Origin: Bacteroidales bacterium
Lineage (GTDB): Bacteria; Bacteroidota; Bacteroidia; Bacteroidales; UBA932
Direction: 5' to 3'
Length of the DNA: 64,000 nucleotides
Assembly: GCA_017395045.1 (NCBI GenBank)
Contig: JAFPWG010000027.1
Span: forward strand, 1-64,000
Both the position numbers and the translations under genes were made by a program. Below are positions 8,501-15,896 of this stretch, in pieces (position 1 is the stretch's first letter; each line of letters starts with the position of its first letter). A model generated the notes under the pieces. It worked only from the letters and a program-made list of their open reading frames with translations, did no database searches and was not told where the DNA came from.

Positions 8501-10115
8501 CAGGGGAAAGGTCGAATTTTCCCTGCAGGAGGAAGTTGAGGTTCGGGTCGTCGCAGACGATTCGTCCGTCGAAGGCCTGGTCGGAATAGGTACCGACCGC
8601 GTCGATGCCGGAATAGTCGTATCCGAGGGCCGTCAGGTTCGAGATGTGGAGCGAATCGAGGCGGACCTGCGGGTTCCCCTGGGCCAGGATGGCATCCAGG
8701 GTGGTTTCCAGGCTTACCGGGCCCACGGCGTCGATTCCCGCGATACGGCCGACGTCCAGGCCATGGGTCTTCAGATTGCCGCCGATGGCGATGTCCCGCT
8801 TCTGGTCGATGATGTTCCGGAGGGTCAGGTTCACGTCTGCCGTACCGGCGTTGGAGGCCAGCGCACCTTTGACGCCCAGCTTGTCCAGCGTGCCGCTGGC
8901 GGTCGCATCCAGGCTGAAATCCGTCCCCTTGCCGATGTTCCCGAAATTCAGTTTCGTACCCGGAGCCCATTCCTGGATGAAGGTCTCGAGTCCGTTCAGG
9001 GTGAACTTGAAGTCCTTGACCTTGTACTCCATCTGCGTGGTCCCGATATCGGGAAGGCCGCTCATGCGTCCGTCCACGCGCCCGGTTACCCCGCTCGCAT
9101 GCTCCCGGAAGGAAAGTCCCCTGACATTGAAGTCATTGACGGTTCCGGCGACCTTGCCGGTAAGGTCCGTCCGGAAGGTGAAGTTCTCCAGGTTCGGGGC
9201 GAAATGGGAGACGGTCTGCATCGAGAAGACGGTGGGGGAGAGGAACTCCCCTTCGAGCCGGACCCGGTCCAGGAAGTCTTCGTAATCTTCATCCAGATTG
9301 CCAAGCATCCGGAAATAACGCATGTGGATATCGGAATCCGTATCCTGGATATGGACGTCGTCCAGGAGCACCTGTCCGTGCCCGACTTTCACTTTTCCGC
9401 TGACGTCCTTCACCACCCAGCCGGTCTTGTCGGCCGCCCGGATATGGTCCGCCTCGCCGCTGATGACCCCGTCCTTCACCAGGATCCCGCTGGCGTCGAT
9501 GTCGGCCTTGACTTCGAAGTCGTTCCAGTCGATGACGTTGGCCGGGATGGGATCCCGTCCCTCTTCTTCCATGCGGTCGGCACCCACGACGTTAACCATC
9601 CGGAATGTGAAGTCCCTGACCTCCACTTTCGAGGCTTCCAGGATGTCTCCGAAATCCTCCTTGGGCTTGTTGGGGTCGGGCTCCTTGAGCCGGAACACCC
9701 GTTCCAGGTTGGTGGTGGGCTTTTCCCCTTTGCCGGGTTCGATGACCAGGTTGAAGGATCCGCCGTCCAGCCGGAGCCGGCTTACGGAGATGCGCTCCTT
9801 GTGCAGCAGCCCCTTCAGGGAGAACCGGGCGGAAAGGTTGTCGATGGAAAGCAGGGTGTCCTGCGAGTTGATCCTGCCGTCGGCGTAGGGTTTACGGTCC
9901 GTGACGCTGACATCCTGGAGAACGACGGCGTCGAAGGGCTTCACGGCGATACGGCCCACGTGGATGTCCCCGTCGATCTTGTCGGAAAGGGAGGCGACGG
10001 CCTTCCGGGCCAGGGCCGTCTGCACACGCGGGGATTGGACGGCAACCAGCCCCAGCAGCAGAAGCAGCAGGAGGATCGCCAGCACCCAAAGCGTTATGCG
10101 AAGACCCTTTTTCAT
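5517..10115 (-). CDS. tamB: Translocation and assembly module inner-membrane protein TamB
   Basis: A 1532-aa protein with one N-terminal membrane anchor (MKKGLRITLWVLAILLLLLL, about residues 6-28) and a very long periplasmic region of repetitive beta-strand segments, as in AsmA-like/TamB lipid-transfer bridges. The C-terminal about 300 residues, with DLNVTGVYSTKA and GTIGNRRLYGTATEE segments, match the DUF490/TamB domain that contacts the outer-membrane partner. TamB proteins carry phospholipid between membranes or help assemble outer-membrane proteins. I chose the MKKGLRI start because it gives the anchor and sits just after a perfect -7 element; the open frame further upstream runs through tsaD on the other strand. 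No TamA/BamA partner gene is visible here. Confidence 0.93.
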   Translation of the reverse strand: MKKGLRITLWVLAILLLLLLLGLVAVQSPRVQTALARKAVASLSDKIDGDIHVGRIAVKPFDAVVLQDVSVTDRKPYADGRINSQDTLLSIDNLSARFSLKGLLHKERISVSRLRLDGGSFNLVIEPGKGEKPTTNLERVFRLKEPDPNKPKEDFGDILEASKVEVRDFTFRMVNVVGADRMEEEGRDPIPANVIDWNDFEVKADIDASGILVKDGVISGEADHIRAADKTGWVVKDVSGKVKVGHGQVLLDDVHIQDTDSDIHMRYFRMLGNLDEDYEDFLDRVRLEGEFLSPTVFSMQTVSHFAPNLENFTFRTDLTGKVAGTVNDFNVRGLSFREHASGVTGRVDGRMSGLPDIGTTQMEYKVKDFKFTLNGLETFIQEWAPGTKLNFGNIGKGTDFSLDATASGTLDKLGVKGALASNAGTADVNLTLRNIIDQKRDIAIGGNLKTHGLDVGRIAGIDAVGPVSLETTLDAILAQGNPQVRLDSLHISNLTALGYDYSGIDAVGTYSDQAFDGRIVCDDPNLNFLLQGKFDLSPAKRNAAYQFYANVGYADLNALNLDKRGPSKVSFQADANFIRTQDRDLLGEVNLRDVILENANGRHMVGDIAASAHANEDIHRIRFESGFADGTFVGDKSPVAMVSDLRDLLLREELPALLSKEGKPWDGTPYEIHFTFHDAQEVLNFIQPGLYVEKNTALNLKVDPDGQVRGDVTSGRVALGANYLKDFKLDFNNQGQALHADLAGSAIKLGGIELQDNRLTLTADDNRFKLAYGFDNKTLPSNRADVKVEGVLDRDYDGLVAIAKAQPSSIWYNGNCWNLESRNITFRSGDLDIDRLRLHNKDQEVVVDGAISPQRSDTLSVQMDRFDIALLNSFLMDGKLALKGEATGSARIISPTKPTPALLAGIVCEGTGIAGRPVGNLQVGSEWNEAQQRFDFRMRNLMGGMRNIDLDGFVRPKDKNIYAQAVLNRLDLGYASPFLEGIFNRFSGGLDGTVRVDGTLDKLKISSEGMRIVDGLLGIDFTNVPYHVEGPVSVDTEGLHFNNVSIADGSDGKGSVNGALLFGGFKDLRMDTHVQFDRMKVLAIPADRESPIYGDVYGTGKVDITGPFDAIRLNVEARTVKDGDLHIPLKGSSTKQAGELLVFKQPYVETAEDPYERMMNSGAVRQKAKGDLEVRVKVRATPAVTAHIDIGEGNTLEGLGSGNIDIRVRERDNLFTINGDYTLNQGSFHVSALEIVDRDFTIRDGSSIRFNGDIMDSDLNVTGVYSTKASLSTLLSSTSTGGESASLSRRQVDCIIGISDKLRNPKIQLDIEIPELDPGTAGLVESALNTEDKVMKQFIYLLIANSFLPNEESGVITTDTSNMLYSNMSGIMAGQLNSIFQKLDIPLDLGLNYQQNESGSNLFDVALSTQLFNNRVIVNGTIGNRRLYGTATEEVTGDLDIDIKLDKPGTVRLNLFSHSADQYTSYLDNSQRNGVGIAYQREFNSLKQFFRDLFKSRTEREEQAAEEALQPVERKYLQIDSTGKAHPVVTNE

Positions 10116-10122
10116 CAATCTA

Positions 10123-10130
10123 CAAAGATA
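10123..10130 (-). promoter_or_regulatory. -7 promoter element of the tamB operon
   Basis: The minus strand reads TATCTTTG, a perfect TAnnTTTG match. Its last base is only 7 bases from the tamB ATG, so the transcript would have almost no leader. Confidence 0.75.
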
Positions 10131-10143
10131 CAAAAAATCTTCG

Positions 10144-10151
10144 TATCTTTG
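10144..10151 (+). promoter_or_regulatory. -7 promoter element of the tsaD operon
   Basis: TATCTTTG on the plus strand, 18 bases before the tsaD ATG. With the tamB element it forms an exact 9-base inverted repeat (CAAAGATAC / GTATCTTTG, 11-base spacer). Confidence 0.75.
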
Positions 10152-10169
10152 CACCTGTAAACGAACCCT

Positions 10170-11192
10170 ATGGCAGATATCATCCTCGGCATCGAATCTT
10201 CCTGCGACGACACTTCGGCGGCCGTCCTCCGCGACGGCGTCCTGCTGTCCAACGTCATCGCATCGCAGCAGGTCCACAAGGACTTCGGCGGCGTGGTGCC
10301 TGAGCTGGCCTCCCGGGCGCACGAACTGAACATCGTTCCCGTGGTGTCGGAGGCCCTCCGGAAAGCCGGCGTGAAGCCGGAAGACCTTACCGCCGTCGCC
10401 TTCACCCGCGGCCCCGGCCTGCTGGGCTCGCTGCTGGTGGGAACTTCCTTTGCCAAGGCGCTCTCCCTGTCGCTGGACATCCCGATGGTGATGGTGAACC
10501 ATTTGCAGGGACATATCCTTGCGAATTTCGTCCGTCAGCCGGACAAGCCGGTGGACGAGCCGGAATTCCCGTACCTGTGCCTGCTGGTATCCGGCGGCAA
10601 CTCGCAGATCGTCCGGGTGAACAGTCCGCTGGAGTACGAGATTCTGGGCCAGACCATCGACGATGCGGTGGGAGAGGCTTTCGACAAGTGCTCCAAGATG
10701 CTGGGCCTGGGCTATCCCGGCGGCCCGGTCATCGACCGCCTCGCCAAGCTCGGCAATCCGGACCGCTTCCATTTCGCGAAGCCGAACATTCCCGGCCTGG
10801 ACTACAGTTTCAGCGGTATCAAGACCTCGCTCCTGTATTTCGTCCGGGACGAGATGGCGAAGGATCCGGACTTCCTGGAAAAGAACAAGGAGGACCTCTG
10901 CGCCAGTTTCCAGAAGACGCTCATCGACATCCTGATGGGCAAGCTCATCCGTGCGGCGAAGGAAACGAAAATCAGGCAGGTCACCATCGGCGGAGGCGTA
11001 TCCGCGAACAGCGGGCTCCGCGAGCGGATCGTCGCCGAAGGGAAGAAGCGCGGCTGGAAGACCTTCCTGCCGGAATTCAAGTTTACGACGGACAATGCGG
11101 CGATGATCGCCGTCGCCGGCTGGTTCCGCTACCGGGCGGGCGAGCGCACTCCGCTCGACGTCGCCCCCGTCTCCCGTATGGCCGACTATTGA
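10170..11192 (+). CDS. tsaD: tRNA N6-adenosine threonylcarbamoyltransferase TsaD
   Basis: Transfers the threonylcarbamoyl group from TC-AMP to A37 of ANN-reading tRNAs (t6A), working with TsaB and TsaE in the cytoplasm. The 340-aa sequence has the ASKHA-fold opening MADIILGIESSCDDTSAAVL, the iron-binding histidines His111 and His115 (NHLQGH), the LVSGGNSQIV loop, GGGVSANSGLR and the late metal ligand in TTDNAAMI. Length and start fit the family. It leads a plus-strand operon; the next gene begins 1 base after its stop. Confidence 0.98.
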   Translation: MADIILGIESSCDDTSAAVLRDGVLLSNVIASQQVHKDFGGVVPELASRAHELNIVPVVSEALRKAGVKPEDLTAVAFTRGPGLLGSLLVGTSFAKALSLSLDIPMVMVNHLQGHILANFVRQPDKPVDEPEFPYLCLLVSGGNSQIVRVNSPLEYEILGQTIDDAVGEAFDKCSKMLGLGYPGGPVIDRLAKLGNPDRFHFAKPNIPGLDYSFSGIKTSLLYFVRDEMAKDPDFLEKNKEDLCASFQKTLIDILMGKLIRAAKETKIRQVTIGGGVSANSGLRERIVAEGKKRGWKTFLPEFKFTTDNAAMIAVAGWFRYRAGERTPLDVAPVSRMADY

Positions 11193-11193
11193 A

Positions 11194-12729
11194 ATGAAGG
11201 AATTCGAAATCGCTAAAAAGATTGGGAAGGAATTGACGGACAGTGAGTTGAAAGAAGCTGCCGCCAAGGCCCTGGGCGTAGTCCCCGCCAAGGTCGGGGA
11301 CGTGGTCGTGACGCGCCGTTCGGTGGATGCACGCCAGGAGATCCTGTATCGCTACCGCATCCAGGCCTATCGCGCCGGGGAGGCATATGAGCCGTATCGT
11401 CTTCCCGGATACCAGGATGTTCACGGAGCCGAGCCGGTCGTCGTGATCGGTGCGGGTCCTGCCGGAATGTTCGCCGCCTTGAAGCTGCTCACCCGGGGAT
11501 TGAAGCCCGTCATCCTGGAGCGCGGAAAGGATGTGCACCGCCGCAAGGCCGACATGGCGAAACTGTCGGTGGAAGGCGTCATCGACCCGGATTCCAACTA
11601 TTGCTACGGCGAAGGCGGAGCCGGGGCGTTCTCCGACGGCAAGTTGTTCACCCGGTCTTCCAAGCGCGGCGATATCCGGGAGGTGCTGCACCAGCTGGTG
11701 CGTTTCGGCGCCGATCCGTCCATCCTGATCGATGCGCATCCGCATCTGGGTACGGACAAGCTTCCCCAGATCGTGGAAAACATCCGCCTGTGCATTGAAG
11801 AGCATGGGGGAGAGTACCATTTCGACAGCCGGGTGACCGATATCGAACCGGTGGCAGGCGGCTTTGAGGTACGCACCGGGGAAACGGTCTACAAGGCGGC
11901 GAAGGTAATCCTCGCATCGGGCCATTCCGCCCGGGACATCTATGAGATTTTCGAGCGGAGGGGATGGTCCCTGGAAGCCAAGGGCTTTGCCCTGGGCGTC
12001 CGCGTGGAGCATCCTCAGTGGCTCATCAACCAGATCCGCTATCACGGCAAGTATCAGCCTTTCATGCCCACGGCCGAGTATTCCTTCGTCCAGCAGGTCG
12101 AGGGGCGCGGTGTGTTCTCCTTCTGCATGTGCCCCGGCGGCATCCTGGTTCCTTCCTCCACGGAGGACGGCACCGTGGTCCTGAACGGGATGTCCAATTC
12201 CGCCCGCAATTCCAAATGGGCGAACGCGGGCGTGGTGGTGCAAATTGAACCGGGGGACCAACCCGCTGAGTATCAGGGACCTTTCGCCTTGATGGACTAC
12301 CAGCACGACATCGAGAAGAAGATGTATGAGTATGTGTCCTCGCACGGTGGCAGGCATCCTCTCGCGGCTCCCGCCCAGCGGATGAAGGACTTCTGCCGCG
12401 GCATCGTCTCGAAGGACCTTCCCAAGACGTCCTACCATCCGGGTGCCTGGTCTTCACCGCTGCATGAACTCCTTCCGGAGCATGTGTCCCTGCGCCTCCG
12501 CCGCGCTTTCCCGCAGGTGGACCGCCAGATGCACGGCTATTATACGAACGACGCCCTCCTCCTGGGCGTGGAATCCCGTACTTCTTCTCCCGTCCGTCTT
12601 CCGCGTGATCCGGAAACCCTTGAGCACGTGGACGTTCCCGGCCTGTACCCCTGCGGGGAAGGTGCCGGTTATGCCGGCGGTATCGTCTCTTCCGCCCTGG
12701 ACGGGATCAACTGTGCCGAAAAGATATGA
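11194..12729 (+). CDS. NAD(P)/FAD-dependent oxidoreductase of the COG2509 type
   Basis: A 511-aa flavoprotein. An N-terminal ferredoxin-like leader of about 75 residues precedes a Rossmann FAD-binding motif VVIGAGPAGMFAAL (GAGPAG at 86-91), followed by GEGGAGAFSDGKL, an ASGHSARDIY nucleotide-binding segment and a C-terminal GLYPCGEGAGYAGGI FAD contact. This architecture is the widespread but uncharacterised FAD-dependent dehydrogenase family seen across Bacteroidota. The substrate is unknown. It is translationally close to both neighbours: 1 base after tsaD, and a 4-base overlap with the ProX-like gene. Confidence 0.85.
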   Translation: MKEFEIAKKIGKELTDSELKEAAAKALGVVPAKVGDVVVTRRSVDARQEILYRYRIQAYRAGEAYEPYRLPGYQDVHGAEPVVVIGAGPAGMFAALKLLTRGLKPVILERGKDVHRRKADMAKLSVEGVIDPDSNYCYGEGGAGAFSDGKLFTRSSKRGDIREVLHQLVRFGADPSILIDAHPHLGTDKLPQIVENIRLCIEEHGGEYHFDSRVTDIEPVAGGFEVRTGETVYKAAKVILASGHSARDIYEIFERRGWSLEAKGFALGVRVEHPQWLINQIRYHGKYQPFMPTAEYSFVQQVEGRGVFSFCMCPGGILVPSSTEDGTVVLNGMSNSARNSKWANAGVVVQIEPGDQPAEYQGPFALMDYQHDIEKKMYEYVSSHGGRHPLAAPAQRMKDFCRGIVSKDLPKTSYHPGAWSSPLHELLPEHVSLRLRRAFPQVDRQMHGYYTNDALLLGVESRTSSPVRLPRDPETLEHVDVPGLYPCGEGAGYAGGIVSSALDGINCAEKI

Positions 12730-13259
12730 TCCATGCCAGTGACATCCTGACGACGGCTCCGGCGGAGTTCGCCAACGAGACCCAGCGGAAAGTGTATGCC
12801 GCGCTGGAGCGGCTGGAAATCCCCTTCGGGCGGATTGACAACGACCCGGCTGTGACGATGGAGGATTGTGCCGCCATCGACGCCGCGCTGGGAGTACCTA
12901 CGGTGAAGACGCTCCTGCTGTGCAACCGCCAGCAGACGACGTTTTACCTGTATGTGATGCCTGGGGACAAGCCGTTCGTCACCAAGGATTTCGGGGCTGC
13001 GCTCCGGATTTCGCGCGTGTCCTTCGCCCCGGCGGAGATGCTGCGTCAACTGCTGGGTACCGAAGTGGGGGCCACGACGCCGCTCAGCCTGGTTGCCGAC
13101 CCGGAGAACCGGGTCCGCCTCATCATCGATAAAGCGGCCGTCGCGCCGGAAACCATCGGCTGTCCGGACGGAACGACCACCTGCTACATGCGGCTCCGCA
13201 CGGCCGACCTGCTGCAGATATTCATTCCTGCAGCGGGACACGAACCGACTTTCATTTAG
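12726..13259 (+). CDS. YbaK/ProX-type aminoacyl-tRNA deacylase
   Basis: A 177-aa protein of the YbaK/prolyl-tRNA-editing superfamily, freestanding domains that hydrolyse misacylated tRNA (in ProX/ProXp-ala, Ala-tRNAPro). Typical features are the N-terminal helix TQRKVYAALERLEIPFGRIDND, the VKTLLLCNRQQTTFYLYVMPGDK core that supplies the conserved Lys, and a GATTPLSLVADPENRVRL segment resembling the G-x-V-T/S-P-x-x loop. The exact amino acid and tRNA are not proven by sequence. It ends the tsaD operon and converges with the ATP-grasp gene, with only three bases between the stops. Confidence 0.85.
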   Translation: MIHASDILTTAPAEFANETQRKVYAALERLEIPFGRIDNDPAVTMEDCAAIDAALGVPTVKTLLLCNRQQTTFYLYVMPGDKPFVTKDFGAALRISRVSFAPAEMLRQLLGTEVGATTPLSLVADPENRVRLIIDKAAVAPETIGCPDGTTTCYMRLRTADLLQIFIPAAGHEPTFI

Positions 13260-13262
13260 AAA

Positions 13263-14447
13263 TTATTCCGAAAGATACTTGAAGTATTCCTCCAGCTCGC
13301 GCTCCGAACGGATGTGCGCCATGAACATGCGTTCTCCGAGATCCGGGGCGAGGGCGGCGGGGATGCGCCCCGTCATGGCCATCTGACCCCCGTAGCGGTA
13401 CAGGACATCGTTGTCGTTATGCACATAGCTGTGTGCGTCGCGGCGTCCGTAGTAGGCGCACCAGTGGTCGTCGCCGCTCTCCGGAAGGAGCCGCTTGTCT
13501 GCAGCGACCATGTCTGCCCAGATCGTATAGACGTCCGTCGAGTGGGCGTAGTTCATCATGTCCGGCGTATAGCCGCCGGCCGGGCGCATGTTGGTTTCCA
13601 GTCCGACGAAATCACCCACCTTGCCAAGTCCCTTGCGCGCCTTGGTCAGCCGGAAGAACTCGAAGTGGACGAAGCGGCTCTTCACACCGAACGCCTTCAG
13701 CGTGGCGCGGCCCCTTTCCTTCAGTTGCTCAGGCACTTCCGGGAGAACATAATACGGCATGTCCAGGTTCTCGATCACAACGTCCATCACCGAGGGCGGG
13801 AAGTGCGCGCTGGATTCGAACAGGGGATTCCCGTGGCTGTCCACGATGGCGTCGTAGGAGTAGATGTCGCCCGTGACGAACTCTTCCATCACATAGGGAA
13901 CGGCCGGGCGGGTGGCGAAAAAGGCGTTCAGTTCGGCGTCGGTGCTGACCTTGTAAGTCGCTTCGGCTCCCACCCCGACTTCGGGTTTTACGATCACAGG
14001 ATACCCGACTTCTTCCAGGAAGGCCTTGGCGGCTTCCAGGGTGGTGACCTTGTGCTGGCGTGCCGTAGGAACGTTTCCCTTGGCGTAATACACTTTCTGG
14101 GCCGCCTTGCTCTTGAACTTGGCGATGTCTTTCAACTGCACGCCCGACGTGATGTTGAAGTCGGTTCTCAGGCGCGCATCCGTCTCCAACCAGTATTCAT
14201 TGTTGGATTCCAGCCAGTCGATCTTGCCGTATCTGTGGGAATACCAGGCGACGGCGCGGAAGGCCTGGTCGTAGTCTTCCAGGCTCTGGACGAAATAATA
14301 GTCATTCAGGTTCGCCTTCAGTTCCGGGGCGAGGCTCTCATACGGAGCGTCGCCGATGCCGAGCACGGTCACGCCGTGGCGGCGGAGCCGCTCGCAGAAG
14401 TTCCAGTAGGTCTGCGGGAAGTTGGGGGAGATGAAAATGAAATTCAT
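13263..14447 (-). CDS. ATP-grasp domain protein
   Basis: A 394-aa cytoplasmic protein with an N-terminal Rossmann-like pre-ATP-grasp region (MNFIFISPNFPQTYWNFC), then ATP-grasp elements: DIAKFKSKAAQKVYYAKGNVP, the lysine-bearing strand YPVIVKPEVGVGAEATYKV, the PYVMEEFVTGDIYSYDAIVD segment, and a VGLETNMRPAGGYTPDMMNY metal-binding loop. Related proteins join a carboxylate to an amine through an acyl phosphate, as in carbamoyl-phosphate synthetase and peptide ligases; the substrates here are unknown. It starts one base downstream of the esterase stop, so the two form a pair that probably acts on the same compound. Confidence 0.8.
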   Translation of the reverse strand: MNFIFISPNFPQTYWNFCERLRRHGVTVLGIGDAPYESLAPELKANLNDYYFVQSLEDYDQAFRAVAWYSHRYGKIDWLESNNEYWLETDARLRTDFNITSGVQLKDIAKFKSKAAQKVYYAKGNVPTARQHKVTTLEAAKAFLEEVGYPVIVKPEVGVGAEATYKVSTDAELNAFFATRPAVPYVMEEFVTGDIYSYDAIVDSHGNPLFESSAHFPPSVMDVVIENLDMPYYVLPEVPEQLKERGRATLKAFGVKSRFVHFEFFRLTKARKGLGKVGDFVGLETNMRPAGGYTPDMMNYAHSTDVYTIWADMVAADKRLLPESGDDHWCAYYGRRDAHSYVHNDNDVLYRYGGQMAMTGRIPAALAPDLGERMFMAHIRSERELEEYFKYLSE

Positions 14448-14448
14448 G

Positions 14449-15168
14449 CTATCGATGGTTGATTTCGTCCAGGACGAAGGGGAGGAAGTAGCGGAGCTGG
14501 GGTTTCCACCACACCCAGTCGTGGTCCACGTCCTCGCCCCAGTAATCGACCCAGGCGGGTATGTCGTTGTCTTTCAAGTCTTTTTCAAGGATACGGGTCG
14601 CGTCCAGTTCGATGTCCTCGTTCTTTCCGCGCCCGCAGCACAGGACGATGGACCGTTGCCTGAGAAGGTCGACGGTCTCCGGGGAAGCATACTTCAGGAT
14701 GTCGGCGGCGGAGTTCCGGAGCCAGAGCGGATCCGTGTAGCCGCCCGTGAAGAAACGGCAGTCGTACGCCCCGGAAAGGCCGATCATCCCGGAGAAGAGG
14801 TCCGGCCGGCGCAGCAGGCAGATGGCGCTGTGCGCCCCGCCCATGCTGCAGCCCGTGAGGAGCGGCAGTTTCGACCCGCCGTTGACCTTCCGGACCATCG
14901 GCTGCACTACGTCCGTAATCCAATGGAAGTAAGCTTCCTGCGTCCTGGCCCGGAAGTCTTTGCGCGCATGCTTGTTGGACCAGGAACGGATGTCTTCGGT
15001 ATCAACCGTAAACAATTGGATCTGACTGCTTTCCAGCCATTCTTGGAGCGCATCGACCATCCCGAATCCTTCCCACTGGTCCGCCATCCCGTCCTGCGTC
15101 GGAAATGCGATCACCGGCACGCCGCCGGTTCCGTACACCCGTACGTTATGAAGTATCCTCTTCTTCAT
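14449..15168 (-). CDS. Alpha/beta-hydrolase, esterase-D-like
   Basis: A 239-aa esterase/enterochelin-esterase-like hydrolase with no signal peptide. The nucleophile elbow is GCSMGGAHS (Ser108), and a likely catalytic His lies in the C-terminal DVDHDWVWW segment. I start it at MKKRILHNVRVYG because a consensus -7 element lies 9 bases upstream; the frame extends 16 residues further but without any domain. It is the first gene of the two-gene unit with the ATP-grasp protein. The natural substrate is not evident; acyl or peptidyl esters are possible. Confidence 0.82.
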   Translation of the reverse strand: MKKRILHNVRVYGTGGVPVIAFPTQDGMADQWEGFGMVDALQEWLESSQIQLFTVDTEDIRSWSNKHARKDFRARTQEAYFHWITDVVQPMVRKVNGGSKLPLLTGCSMGGAHSAICLLRRPDLFSGMIGLSGAYDCRFFTGGYTDPLWLRNSAADILKYASPETVDLLRQRSIVLCCGRGKNEDIELDATRILEKDLKDNDIPAWVDYWGEDVDHDWVWWKPQLRYFLPFVLDEINHR

Positions 15169-15177
15169 TCTGTCTGA

Positions 15178-15185
15178 CAAAAATA
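15178..15185 (-). promoter_or_regulatory. -7 promoter element of the esterase / ATP-grasp unit
   Basis: The minus strand reads TATTTTTG (TAnnTTTG), 9 bases before the chosen esterase ATG. It supports the MKKR start over the longer one. Confidence 0.65.
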
Positions 15186-15281
15186 CTGTTTTTTCCTGAA
15201 AAGTGTTCGGTGGCATAGTAATTGATATTGTTATTTCGCTCCCGGCATCGGGAAATGACTGTTAACACTTTATCCTCAGAA

Positions 15282-15833
15282 ATGGAAAAACTCAACCATC
15301 CCGCCATCCTGGTCGTCGACATGCTCAACGACTTTGTGACCGGCGCCATCGGGTGCGACCGCGCCCGTGAAATCGTTCCCGCCACCGCAAGACTGCTTGC
15401 CGCTGCGCGTGAAAAAGGTGTTCCCGTGATTTATTGCAACGATTGCCATCTTCCCGGCATCGACCGCGAACTCCAGATTTGGGGCGACCATGCCATCAAG
15501 GGCACTCCGGGCGCCGAGGTGGTTCCCGAACTCAAGCCCGAACCGGTCGACTACGTGGTCCCGAAGCGCCGCTACAGCGGCTTCTTCCAGACGGACCTGG
15601 ACATTCTCCTGAAGGAACTGGGTGTCAAGACCGTGGTCATTACCGGCCTGCACACGCACATGTGCTGCCGCCACACCTCCGCCGACGCCTATTGCCTCGG
15701 TTATGACGTGGTCGTTGCCAAGGAGGCGACCAACTCCTTCACGGAAGAGGACTATCTCGGTGGCCTGGCCTACCTCAAGACCTGCTACGGCGCCGACGCC
15801 TATACGAACGACGAACTCATCGCCGCCTTCTAG
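15282..15833 (+). CDS. Isochorismatase-family cysteine hydrolase
   Basis: A 183-aa cytoplasmic hydrolase of the nicotinamidase/isochorismatase superfamily. The triad is visible: Asp13 in ILVVDMLNDF, Lys95 in VPKRRYSGF and the nucleophile Cys128 in THMCCRHTS. The CxCHLPG-like segment (YCNDCHLPGID) may carry metal or substrate ligands. Nicotinamidase (NAD salvage) is possible, but the zinc-binding DxHxxxH typical of PncA is not clear, so the substrate is left open. I use the ATG at 15282, just before the conserved fold; upstream ATGs (15222, 15255) add only unconserved residues. A strong terminator follows. Confidence 0.85.
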   Translation: MEKLNHPAILVVDMLNDFVTGAIGCDRAREIVPATARLLAAAREKGVPVIYCNDCHLPGIDRELQIWGDHAIKGTPGAEVVPELKPEPVDYVVPKRRYSGFFQTDLDILLKELGVKTVVITGLHTHMCCRHTSADAYCLGYDVVVAKEATNSFTEEDYLGGLAYLKTCYGADAYTNDELIAAF

Positions 15834-15859
15834 ACGAAGCGACGACATTCAACAAGCCG

Positions 15860-15893
15860 GGAGGCAGCCCTGTGAGGGTTGCCTCCTTTTTTT
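15860..15893 (+). terminator. Intrinsic terminator after the cysteine hydrolase gene
   Basis: GGAGGCAGCCCT pairs with AGGGTTGCCTCC (one G-T pair) around a GTG loop, followed by seven T's. It lies between convergent genes. Confidence 0.92.
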
Positions 15894-15896
15894 GAT

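Noticed and set aside
5511..10160. A 1549-residue plus-strand reading frame opposite tamB
   Set aside because: Its sequence is Gly/Val/His-rich with no domain, start region or signal, and it mirrors a well-supported gene. It is an antisense shadow of GC-rich codon use.
10116..11291. N-terminal extension of TamB to 1924 residues
   Set aside because: It runs antisense through tsaD, whereas the membrane anchor and -7 element place the start at 10115.
13263..15168. Biosynthetic gene cluster around the ATP-grasp and esterase genes
   Set aside because: Flanking genes are housekeeping (ProX-like, cysteine hydrolase, mnmA), and no precursor peptide or export gene is seen.
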